Of a stretch of DNA of 28,259 nt, positions 5,883 through 10,677 are shown piece after piece (position 1 is the first letter of the stretch; every line of letters starts with the position of its first letter). The stretch is from a virus: positions 1 through 28,259 of IMG/VR virus record IMGVR_UViG_3300034062_004364. One strand, 5' to 3'. A program made the translations under genes and the position numbers. The notes beneath the pieces are model-generated. The model searched no databases. It had not been told where the DNA came from and worked only from the letters and a program-made list of their open reading frames with translations.

Positions 5883-6479
5883 TTAGGCGTTAATTCTCTT
5901 TCTGTAAACATCTTGCTGGCGCTCAAATTCCTCGCGCACTTCAGCAATTTGCTGTTCAGTCAGTTCGTTTTCAAAGCCATCAAGCACAGCCGATTTATAG
6001 TCATCAAACGTATCGTAGTATTCTACTTCATCTTCAAGTCGGTAAAAGAAATTCTCCTCGTTGTTGATGTACATCCACTCACTATATGTGAAGCATTTGT
6101 CATCCATCACACCTTTCTCGTAGTCAGCATATCCGCCAAAGTCACTACCTGCTTCTTCGTATTCTCCTCGAATCAGAACAGCATATTCTCCTGACAAACC
6201 TCGTAGGAATCCTTGTGGTGGTGACCAAGCAGAATCTCCGCTAATCAGTAGGTCATCGTCTTGACGACGTTCTACTTCAAAGTCAAACCATTTAGTTCCG
6301 TAGTCATAGATTTCCTCAAACACATCATTTTTCTTCTCACGTTTGTCGGTGAAGAATGTGTCGCACCAATCGCTGAATGTGCCTTCGTGAGAATGGTAGG
6401 TTTCAAACTTGGTTTGCAGTAGGTCAAGGATATCTTTCTCTCCGCGAATGATTACCCAATTGTAGCAGTTATTAGCCAT
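5883..6479 (-). CDS. Api92/YubB-like protein with ferredoxin-like domain, 198 aa
   Basis: Resembles the DUF1281/YubB family found on phages and plasmids, whose function is unknown. Typical marks are the start MANNCYNWVIIRG, the region YGTKWFDFEV (about 60-69), SAWSPPQGFL and then a GEYEEAGSDFGGY segment, which matches the family's W-SPP and EEGxDFxG pattern. The last 50 residues form a long acidic helix (ENELTEQQIAEVREEFERQQ). ATG at 6479 has the AGAAACTATG context. It is the second gene of the P2 unit. Family assignment is from motif memory. Confidence 0.75.
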   Translation of the reverse strand: MANNCYNWVIIRGEKDILDLLQTKFETYHSHEGTFSDWCDTFFTDKREKKNDVFEEIYDYGTKWFDFEVERRQDDDLLISGDSAWSPPQGFLRGLSGEYAVLIRGEYEEAGSDFGGYADYEKGVMDDKCFTYSEWMYINNEENFFYRLEDEVEYYDTFDDYKSAVLDGFENELTEQQIAEVREEFERQQDVYRKRINA

Positions 6480-6524
6480 AGTTTCTAATTGTTTATTGGT
6501 TGATTTTATTTTACGATTTGTTTA

Positions 6525-6737
6525 TTAAAGTTCTAAAACAGCAAGGGTGACGTTACCCTCGCGGTCTATCCACCCCTCCTTGATTAGGGCAGTCGCGGTT
6601 CGGCCGTAGGAGCCTTGAAGGCTCCAGGCCATACCGCTTTTGACAAGGTCAGCGAAGAGGCACACGACTTCTTGGTCGTTTAGTTCGCCCTGTTCGTAGG
6701 CGATGATGTTGTCGATTGATGATGTTTCGTTGTTCAT
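6525..6737 (-). CDS. Small conserved phage protein with a WSLQGSYGRTA core, 70 aa
   Basis: The open frame extends to 6812, but promoter P2 lies inside that extension, so the start must be the ATG at 6737 (MNNETSSIDNIIAYEQGELN). The core DLVKSGMAWSLQGSYGRTAT then ALIKEGWID matches a small family I recall from many phages, in which a short helix precedes a W-x-LQG-x-YGRTA motif. Its biochemical role is not known to me. It is the first gene of the P2 unit. Confidence 0.8.
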   Translation of the reverse strand: MNNETSSIDNIIAYEQGELNDQEVVCLFADLVKSGMAWSLQGSYGRTATALIKEGWIDREGNVTLAVLEL

Positions 6738-6764
6738 ATTAATTGTTTTACTTGATTGGTTTAG

Positions 6765-6795
6765 CAAAGGTGATAATTGATTTTGGAATATGCAA
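6765..6795 (-). promoter_or_regulatory. Promoter P2
   Basis: On the minus strand TTGCATA (6795-6789), 20 bases after TTG, then CACCTTTG (6772-6765). It lies between the stop of the gene at 6817 and the start at 6737. The bases just upstream form the second copy of the 17-bp repeat (6815-6799). Confidence 0.75.
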
Positions 6796-6798
6796 GAG

Positions 6799-6815
6799 AA
6801 AGTTATTAACAATTT
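6799..6815. repeat. 17-bp direct repeat, copy B (other copy 3660-3676)
   Basis: Identical to copy A. It lies 3 bases upstream of the P2 -33 box on the minus strand, a position suited to an UP element or activator site. Confidence 0.6.
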
Positions 6816-6816
6816 G

Positions 6817-7023
6817 TTATTTAAGTTCCAACTCGTTATTACTTGGATTAAAGTACCTGACGCACGTTCCGTATTTTGATGGTGCTTGGATTAGGTACCT
6901 ACCATCCTCGCACTTACTCACTTTGAAGTCGCTCATCCTTTGTTTAAAGAATCGCATAGTGTCCCTCGCAAAGTAGTAGGGCGCAGTTTCTGCTGTTAGT
7001 TTTTTGATTTGGCCTATTGTCAT
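6817..7023 (-). CDS. Hypothetical protein, 68 aa
   Basis: Not recognised. The basic N-terminal half (MTIGQIKKLTAETAPYYFAR, then DTMRFFKQRMSDFKV) is followed by a beta-rich segment (CEDGRYLIQAPS, then GTCVRYFNPSNNELELK). It resembles small phage proteins in general form only. ATG at 7023 has the full AATAAACAATAGAAACTATG leader. It is the last gene of the P3 unit. Confidence 0.7.
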   Translation of the reverse strand: MTIGQIKKLTAETAPYYFARDTMRFFKQRMSDFKVSKCEDGRYLIQAPSKYGTCVRYFNPSNNELELK

Positions 7024-7042
7024 AGTTTCTATTGTTTATTTG

Positions 7043-7429
7043 TTATTGAATTGTGAACCAATCTTCGTCCATATTGAACTCATCGATTTGTGCTTGACTA
7101 ACGAACGCTTCGCAGTACCAAGAGTCTCCTCCGTCACTATCTATTGTCAGGTCTGCCGTTACGTTAGTACCTAACAAGGTCTCCCACTCGCGGACGAAGT
7201 CGCTTACGTCTTCTTCGGTTCCGTCAAAGTATGTCCATACTCGCAAAAGATTTTCTTCTTCCATCGATTTAAGTTCCGCTTCAACGTCTGATGGATTGCA
7301 TAGATATTTTACTGCATCCGTTTCAAATGCTTCGATGTTGGCGAGATTTAATGCTTTCTCGTAGTCATCTGCTTGAACTTCAATAATTGTTGAATTAGTT
7401 ATGCTCAAGATAAATTGGTAGGTTTTCAT
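7043..7429 (-). CDS. Hypothetical acidic protein, 128 aa
   Basis: Not recognised. The start MKTYQFILSITNSTIIEVQA, followed by DDYEKALNLAN, looks like a small alpha/beta unit of the kind phages use repeatedly. The rest is very acidic (VEAELKSMEEEN, DGTEEDVSDFVREW) with DSDGGDSWYCEAFVS near the end. ATG at 7429 is preceded by AATAGAACCTATG. Located in the P3 unit, 12 bases after the 63-aa gene. Confidence 0.7.
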   Translation of the reverse strand: MKTYQFILSITNSTIIEVQADDYEKALNLANIEAFETDAVKYLCNPSDVEAELKSMEEENLLRVWTYFDGTEEDVSDFVREWETLLGTNVTADLTIDSDGGDSWYCEAFVSQAQIDEFNMDEDWFTIQ

Positions 7430-7441
7430 AGGTTCTATTGT

Positions 7442-7633
7442 TTATTGGTTGTTTTCAGTTAGTACTTTGTGGGCTTCCTCTATTTGCTCACCGAGGTCAA
7501 CGGATAGCATCTCAATGATGTCGAAGGCAATTAATTTGTTTCGCGTTTGGTCGTCAGTTGCATTGACGAAGTCTCCAACAGCATTTAGGTACTCGGCATA
7601 TGCTCGTACCATATTCTTTAATTCAGTTTTCAT
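7442..7633 (-). CDS. Hypothetical helical protein, 63 aa
   Basis: Not recognised. Predicted to be almost wholly alpha-helical (MKTELKNMVRAYAEYLNAVG then DFVNATDDQTRNKLIAFDII). No membrane segment. The start at 7633 has the ATAGAACCTATG context and lies 20 bases after the stop of the 57-aa gene. Part of the P3 unit, downstream of both hammerhead ribozymes. Confidence 0.7.
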   Translation of the reverse strand: MKTELKNMVRAYAEYLNAVGDFVNATDDQTRNKLIAFDIIEMLSVDLGEQIEEAHKVLTENNQ

Positions 7634-7653
7634 AGGTTCTATAGTTTTATTGG

Positions 7654-7827
7654 TTAGTAAGGTTGTAGAGTAGTGTAGCCGTAGGCGATTATTTTGCCTT
7701 GGGCAAGTAGGTTATTAAGTTCCTTTGAGAACGCAGTCTCGCTTGGAGCCTTGTCAGATACAACGTCAAACGTTACCTCTGTAGTCACTCCCTTGTTGGC
7801 AGTCCTTGAAAAAAATGTATGGTTCAT
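7654..7827 (-). CDS. Hypothetical protein, 57 aa, first gene after hammerhead 2
   Basis: Read directly: ATG at 7827, TAA at 7654-7656. The protein (MNHTFFSRTANKGVTTEVTF, then DVVSDKAPSETAFSKELNNL) looks like a beta-hairpin followed by a helix. No family recognised. Cleavage at hammerhead 2 would leave its message with a short 5'-OH leader of about 21 bases (UUAACC then an A-rich stretch), so its translation may depend on that processing. Confidence 0.65.
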   Translation of the reverse strand: MNHTFFSRTANKGVTTEVTFDVVSDKAPSETAFSKELNNLLAQGKIIAYGYTTLQPY

Positions 7828-7842
7828 AGTCAATTGTTTTTT

Positions 7843-7894
7843 GGTTAAGATGCCTCACGGCATTTCGGCTAATGTCAAGCCTCTTCAGTTAACC
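7843..7894 (-). ncRNA. Hammerhead ribozyme 2 (type I, 52 nt)
   Basis: Minus-strand RNA, 5' to 3': stem I strand GGUUAA (7894-7889); core CUGAAGA (7888-7882); stem II GGCU / AGCC (7881-7878 and 7870-7867) with a 7-base loop; GAAA (7866-7863); stem III UGCC / GGCA (7862-7859 and 7854-7851) closed by a GUGA tetraloop; UC (7850-7849); stem I strand UUAACC (7848-7843). All invariant hammerhead positions are present, including the G-C closing pair of stem II and the A-U pair beside the cleavage site. Cleavage is expected after C7849. The UGA stop codon of the gene ending at 7885 is part of the CUGAAGA core. Confidence 0.9.
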
Positions 7895-8253
7895 TCTTTA
7901 GTGTCATTATCATATATTACGTTCACCAACTGAATGGCGGCATTGTCACCGATAAATTCACGGGCAGTGAGGTATGCCTCTGTGCGGCTCACTCGCAGTC
8001 CTCCTAAAAGGAAGTCGAATAGTGTGCCGTTAGTATATTCTACGCTACGTACAAATACCGATTCATTGGTCAGCAACTTCATTAGCGACTTCACTAATTC
8101 GGTCTCGGTAAAGAACTCTTCCCTCGCACTTCCTTTGCGAAGATTGCCGACTTGTAGGAGTTTAGTGGTCTCTGCCTTGTCGGTGTAGCGCATTAAGAAA
8201 TCTACCTCTCGGCCTGTTTTTTTGCTTTGTAGTCTAACTTTAAACTCTCCCAT
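7885..8253 (-). CDS. Hypothetical protein, 122 aa, flanked by two hammerhead ribozymes
   Basis: Not recognised. The protein starts MGEFKVRLQSKKTGREVDFL, is rich in beta strand then helix (FFTETELVKSLMKLLTNESV), and ends in VIYDNDTKEVN. No catalytic motif or membrane segment is visible. Hammerhead 1 lies 18 bases upstream of its ATG, and its last codons (GTT AAC TGA) form stem I and part of the core of hammerhead 2. Self-cleavage at both would release this gene as a separate 428-nt RNA. Its leader after cleavage is about 23 bases, A/U-rich. Likely the first real protein of the P3 unit. Confidence 0.8.
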   Translation of the reverse strand: MGEFKVRLQSKKTGREVDFLMRYTDKAETTKLLQVGNLRKGSAREEFFTETELVKSLMKLLTNESVFVRSVEYTNGTLFDFLLGGLRVSRTEAYLTAREFIGDNAAIQLVNVIYDNDTKEVN

Positions 8254-8270
8254 TTTGATTTGATTTTAGT

Positions 8271-8322
8271 GGTTAAGACCTACCGAAGTAGGTTTCGGCT
8301 CATTAAGCCTCATCAGTTAACC
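8271..8322 (-). ncRNA. Hammerhead ribozyme 1 (type I, 52 nt)
   Basis: Minus-strand RNA, 5' to 3': stem I strand GGUUAA (8322-8317); core CUGAUGA (8316-8310); stem II GGCU / AGCC (8309-8306 and 8300-8297) with a 5-base loop; GAAA (8296-8293); stem III CCUAC / GUAGG (8292-8288 and 8283-8279) capped by a UUCG tetraloop; UC (8278-8277); stem I strand UUAACC (8276-8271). This is a textbook type I hammerhead with the classic GUC cleavage triplet; cleavage is expected after C8277. Compared with hammerhead 2, stem III has a different sequence but stays fully paired, while core and stem I are kept. Confidence 0.93.
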
Positions 8323-8360
8323 TTATTAATGTTTTCGGCTAGATTTACGTGAATTTTCAT
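8313..8360 (-). CDS. 15-codon leader peptide ending in hammerhead 1
   Basis: ATG at 8360, TGA at 8315-8313, peptide MKIHVNLAENINKVN. It is the first ATG after promoter P3 (leader about 28 bases). Its last codons GTT AAC TGA form stem I and the start of the CUGAUGA core of hammerhead 1, exactly as the 122-aa gene does with hammerhead 2. A terminating ribosome would cover the ribozyme, so this may be a translated regulator rather than a functional peptide. It could also be a chance frame or the remnant of a longer gene. Confidence 0.45.
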   Translation of the reverse strand: MKIHVNLAENINKVN

Positions 8361-8394
8361 AGTGGTGTAGATTAGTTGTTGTTGTTTGATGGGT

Positions 8395-8425
8395 CAAAGG
8401 TGATAACGACATTTGACATATGCAA
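8395..8425 (-). promoter_or_regulatory. Promoter P3, start of the ribozyme-bearing unit
   Basis: On the minus strand TTGCATA (8425-8419), 20 bases after TTG, then CACCTTTG (8402-8395). The eleven bases ending in the -7 box (TATCACCTTTG) are the same as in P2. Transcription should start near 8388 and run leftward through the leader peptide and both hammerheads. Confidence 0.8.
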
Positions 8426-8528
8426 GTTTTTAGGTGAAAGTTTTTTTGATTCACCCGTAACTTGCTGATAATCACCGACAAAAGTTTTAGTCAGAGGGTT
8501 AGCGTAGGTGCATAACCATTGCCATAGT

Positions 8529-8587
8529 GGGGGAAAGTGGGAGGTAGTGGGAGGTAAGGGAGTAGTTAGGGAGTAGTTAGGGAGGGG
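8529..8587 (+). repeat. Array of seven G-runs, potential G-quadruplex
   Basis: G-runs of 3 to 5 occur at 8529-8533, 8539-8541, 8549-8551, 8558-8560, 8569-8571, 8580-8582 and 8584-8587, separated by 1-8 bases. The array is built from short tandem units (GTGGGAGGTA twice, then GGGAGTAGTTA twice). The strand is almost free of C, so it satisfies the usual quadruplex pattern several times over. Confidence 0.7.
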
Positions 8588-8598
8588 TTATTGTTCCA

Positions 8599-8614
8599 CT
8601 CTTGTGAACAAGAG
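8599..8614. promoter_or_regulatory. Perfect 7+7 dyad, possible operator
   Basis: CTCTTGT, two bases, ACAAGAG: a perfect inverted repeat with a two-base centre, typical of a dimeric repressor site. It lies next to the G-run array and about 170 bases upstream of P3. Confidence 0.45.
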
Positions 8615-8804
8615 CAAACCAAACCACAATACCAATCAACATCCAAATGCCAACAAGTAGTACGCATTAGCGCAGTTAGTTACTTACCATAGCGCACCTA
8701 CCAAAACGCCAAAATCCTGCAATAGGAATCAGCGCACGCGAGGGGCATACCTGTGGGATTGCGTTTCCGTTTGCGCGTGCGTACGTTTATATATGTATAT
8801 TATC

Positions 8805-8844
8805 CCCCAGATAATTATATCTAACCCCAGATAATTATTTCTAA
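8805..8844. repeat. Two adjacent 20-bp direct repeats
   Basis: CCCCAGATAATTATATCTAA (8805-8824) is followed at once by a copy differing at one base (8825-8844). Each unit contains an AT-rich near-palindrome (AGATAATTAT). Adjacent iterons beside an AT-rich stretch (8785-8803) suggest an initiator or repressor binding site. Confidence 0.65.
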
Positions 8845-8861
8845 CTCGAATGCTTCTGACG

Positions 8862-8877
8862 TCAACCCTTAGGTTGA
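8862..8877. other. Hairpin, 6-bp stem
   Basis: TCAACC, CTTA loop, GGTTGA: a perfect 6-bp stem with a four-base loop. No T-tract follows on either strand. Confidence 0.5.
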
Positions 8878-8951
8878 GGAAGAAGCTGCATAAGTAAACC
8901 TATAGGCTGACTAATAGGAGTCTTAATAGCTGTTAAATGATTAGGGACTGG

Positions 8952-8986
8952 GGAGGTGGAGGGTCCCTAAGGACCCGTATACCTCC
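8952..8986. other. Two-part hairpin in the control region
   Basis: GGAGGT (8952-8957) pairs with ACCTCC (8981-8986), and inside it GGGTCC (8961-8966) pairs with GGACCC (8971-8976) around a CTAA loop. Both stems are perfect 6-bp helices separated by a small asymmetric internal loop. There is no T-tract, so it is more like a structured RNA element or protein site than a terminator. Confidence 0.6.
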
Positions 8987-9107
8987 ATTGGTTTAGCTTT
9001 TATATGTATTAAAACGAGTAAACAACAGCTATAATAGCGGTAGAACGAATAGACTATAGTTGTCGCGTATTCATTAGTAGCTGAGCGTCTTATCACTGAT
9101 GAACGTG

Positions 9108-9135
9108 GGGTGTCTCTGCTTAGGCGACGACACCC
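9108..9135. other. Hairpin, 7-bp stem
   Basis: GGGTGTC (9108-9114) pairs with GACACCC (9129-9135) around a 14-base loop. A CTGATGA lies just upstream at 9097-9103, but no GAAA element follows, so it is not a hammerhead. Confidence 0.5.
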
Positions 9136-9149
9136 TGTCTCTTGTTAGC

Positions 9150-9177
9150 TAAAGCGATTGTCTTTTAGATCGCTTTA
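9150..9177. other. Hairpin, 9-bp stem
   Basis: TAAAGCGAT (9150-9158) pairs perfectly with ATCGCTTTA (9169-9177) around a 10-base loop. No clear T-tract follows on either strand. It is one of a series of hairpins between 8860 and 9180. Confidence 0.55.
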
Positions 9178-9377
9178 AATTGTTTCCTTAGTACTATAGA
9201 GCCTTAAGCTATGCGAAGTTACACATCACAGACGACATTAGCAAGTCCCTGAAGAAAAGATATAGTGTTTGTTATCAGTTAGTTATCTAATAGCCTACTA
9301 ATTTACTAGGTATTAATTCTGCTTACGGAGGGTATTTGGGGCCTATATGGCGTAAATAACAGCAATATATCGCATTG

Positions 9378-9385
9378 TATATTTG
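9378..9385 (+). promoter_or_regulatory. -7 box for the M15 peptidase gene
   Basis: TATATTTG ends four bases before the ATG at 9390, so the transcript would start at or beside the start codon and be leaderless. No convincing -33 TTG is seen at the expected distance. Confidence 0.6.
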
Positions 9386-9389
9386 CTTT

Positions 9390-9854
9390 ATGAAATTAAG
9401 TAACTACGTATCGCTAGCTGAGGTCACTAAGAGTGATACCGCAAAGCGCAAGGGTATCAGCAACGAGCCAACCCCAGAGCATCTAGAGAACCTAAAGACA
9501 ATATCTGTTGAGGTGTTCGATAAGATTCGTGAGCACTTCGGTGTTCCCATCTACATCTCTTCGGGCTACAGATCTACTGCCTTGAATAAGGCAATCGGGG
9601 GTAGCAAGAACTCGGACCATAATCTTGGTAGGGCTTTAGACCTAGACCAAGATGGTAGGGGTAATGGTATTACTAATATGGAGGTGTTTGAGTTTATCAA
9701 GGACAACCTAGAGTTCGACCAGCTCATCTACGAGTTTGGCACCATTAAGAACCCTGACTGGGTTCACGTGGGATACCGCAAGGGGGAGAACAGAAAGCAG
9801 ATACTTGTAGCCTACAAGGAGGGCACCAAGACAAAATACAAAGCATTTAAATAA
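9390..9854 (+). CDS. Peptidase M15 endolysin-type protein, 154 aa
   Basis: Zinc peptidase of the M15 family (D-Ala-D-Ala carboxypeptidase/L-alanyl-D-glutamate type), which cuts peptidoglycan peptides and in phages usually serves as endolysin. Motifs: ISSGYRSTALNKAIGG (residues 56-71), SDHNLGRALDLD with metal ligands H77 and D84, and WVHVGYR with ligand H126. The frame can begin at a TTG at 9375, but that codon is within the promoter region, so ATG 9390 is preferred. No signal peptide is seen; export would need a holin, not identified. First gene of the rightward arm. Confidence 0.9.
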   Translation: MKLSNYVSLAEVTKSDTAKRKGISNEPTPEHLENLKTISVEVFDKIREHFGVPIYISSGYRSTALNKAIGGSKNSDHNLGRALDLDQDGRGNGITNMEVFEFIKDNLEFDQLIYEFGTIKNPDWVHVGYRKGENRKQILVAYKEGTKTKYKAFK

Positions 9855-9862
9855 TATCTTTG
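9855..9862 (+). promoter_or_regulatory. -7 box upstream of the Gly/Lys/Met-rich gene
   Basis: TATCTTTG directly follows the stop of the M15 gene and ends five bases before the next ATG at 9868, again pointing to a leaderless message. Confidence 0.6.
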
Positions 9863-9867
9863 TACCT

Positions 9868-10494
9868 ATGAAAGCAAAGATGACTGTTTACAAGAATGGT
9901 GGCAAGACGCCAATCGTTCCAGACCCCAAGAAGAAGATGACCGATATGGAGATTGCCAAGGCAAACCGTATGGATATGCTAACCCAGGAGCGCAACACCA
10001 TTCGCAAGAATGACCCAGATGCGCTAGCAGCTTTCGACCGCGGACTAAAGGAGCAAGGCTTTATGGTCAACAAGAAGCCAGCCGCTAAGCCCGCTGCCGC
10101 AGCCGTCAAGAAGATGATGGGCGGAGGCAAGATGGATATGTACCTTAATGGCGGAAAGGTAGGAAACAAAGTCAAAAGACTTGAGAATCGCGAAGCCAGC
10201 CTTGTAGCGCGTGGCAGCAAAGCTGTAGACGAGGGTAGGGAGCGTAAGGCTGACCGACTTCTCGGGAAAGCAGCTCGCGTAGAAAACCGTGTAATAAAGG
10301 CCAAAGAATCCGCTTCCGTCAAGAAGATGTCCGGCGGAGGTAAAATGGATATGTACTCTAAGGGAGGCAAGATGGATACATACGGTATGGGAGGCAAGAT
10401 GAAGAAGTACCTTATGGGCGGCCAAGTAAAGATTGACAAGAACAAGGACGGAAAGATTTCCGCCATTGACTTTAAGATGCTAAAGAAAAAGTAA
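9868..10494 (+). CDS. Gly/Lys/Met-rich basic protein with EF-hand loop, 208 aa
   Basis: Function unknown. A highly basic protein with repeated GGGKMDMY / GGKMDTY / GGKMKKY units (residues 85-92, 156-163, 166-172, 175-181), a central basic helical region (RLENREASLVARGSKAVDEG then RERKADRLL) and a C-terminal canonical calcium loop DKNKDGKISAID (190-201), with acidic or polar ligands at 190, 192, 194 and 201 and Gly at 195. Similar low-complexity proteins are common beside structural genes of Bacteroidota phages, as far as I recall. The MKAK start is shared with the genes at 10501 and 11593. Confidence 0.8.
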   Translation: MKAKMTVYKNGGKTPIVPDPKKKMTDMEIAKANRMDMLTQERNTIRKNDPDALAAFDRGLKEQGFMVNKKPAAKPAAAAVKKMMGGGKMDMYLNGGKVGNKVKRLENREASLVARGSKAVDEGRERKADRLLGKAARVENRVIKAKESASVKKMSGGGKMDMYSKGGKMDTYGMGGKMKKYLMGGQVKIDKNKDGKISAIDFKMLKKK

Positions 10495-10500
10495 ACAGCT

Positions 10501-10677
10501 ATGAAGGCCAAGAAGTACAACTACGGTGGTAAGATGAGTGATGAGTCCAGCGAGGAGATTGAGATCAAGTCAATGGATATGGCCTCTGGGATGAAGCAGC
10601 TTGAAGCTGCTGTCAAGGCTTCAGGCAAGACTCCTACTCACTACAAGTTCAAGGCTTGCTTCTACGGTGAAGACTAA
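10501..10677 (+). CDS. Hypothetical protein, 58 aa
   Basis: Read directly: ATG at 10501, TAA at 10675-10677. The start MKAKKYNYGGKM repeats the GGKM motif of the preceding protein, so the two are probably related. The rest (DESSEEIEIKSMDMASGMKQ then LEAAVKASGKTPTHYKF) is a charged helical region. Six bases separate it from the upstream gene, and its 3' end overlaps the next gene by 11 bases. Confidence 0.7.
   Translation: MKAKKYNYGGKMSDESSEEIEIKSMDMASGMKQLEAAVKASGKTPTHYKFKACFYGED

Larger units (their letters stand above)
8426..9377. other. Gene-poor control region of about 950 bases
   Basis: No open frame here has a credible product on either strand. The stretch separates the leftward arm from the rightward arm and is full of structure: a G-run array, a 16-bp dyad, a distant GC-rich inverted repeat (CGCACGCG at about 8733 and CGCGTGCG at about 8773), a tandem 20-bp repeat, and hairpins at 8862-8877, 8952-8986, 9108-9135 and 9150-9177. 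It could hold the replication origin, regulator sites, a packaging signal or a structured RNA. The sequence does not decide among them. Confidence 0.7.

Noticed and set aside
7530-7560. Minus-strand CTGACGA followed by GAAA inside the 63-aa gene, considered as a hammerhead
   Set aside because: The bases between the two elements do not pair as stem II, and no stem III or stem I can be formed.
9097-9135. CTGATGA at 9097-9103 next to a 7-bp hairpin, considered as a third hammerhead
   Set aside because: There is no GAAA after a stem II and no matching stem I; the hairpin GGGTGTC/GACACCC does not fit the hammerhead layout.
8426-9377. tRNA or tmRNA gene in the control region
   Set aside because: No cloverleaf with a T-loop GTTCRA motif and a 7-bp acceptor stem could be found by eye.
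9888-10520. Long minus-strand frame opposite the Gly/Lys/Met-rich gene
   Set aside because: It is a Phe/Leu/Pro-rich mirror of a low-complexity coding sequence and lacks a promoter or start context.
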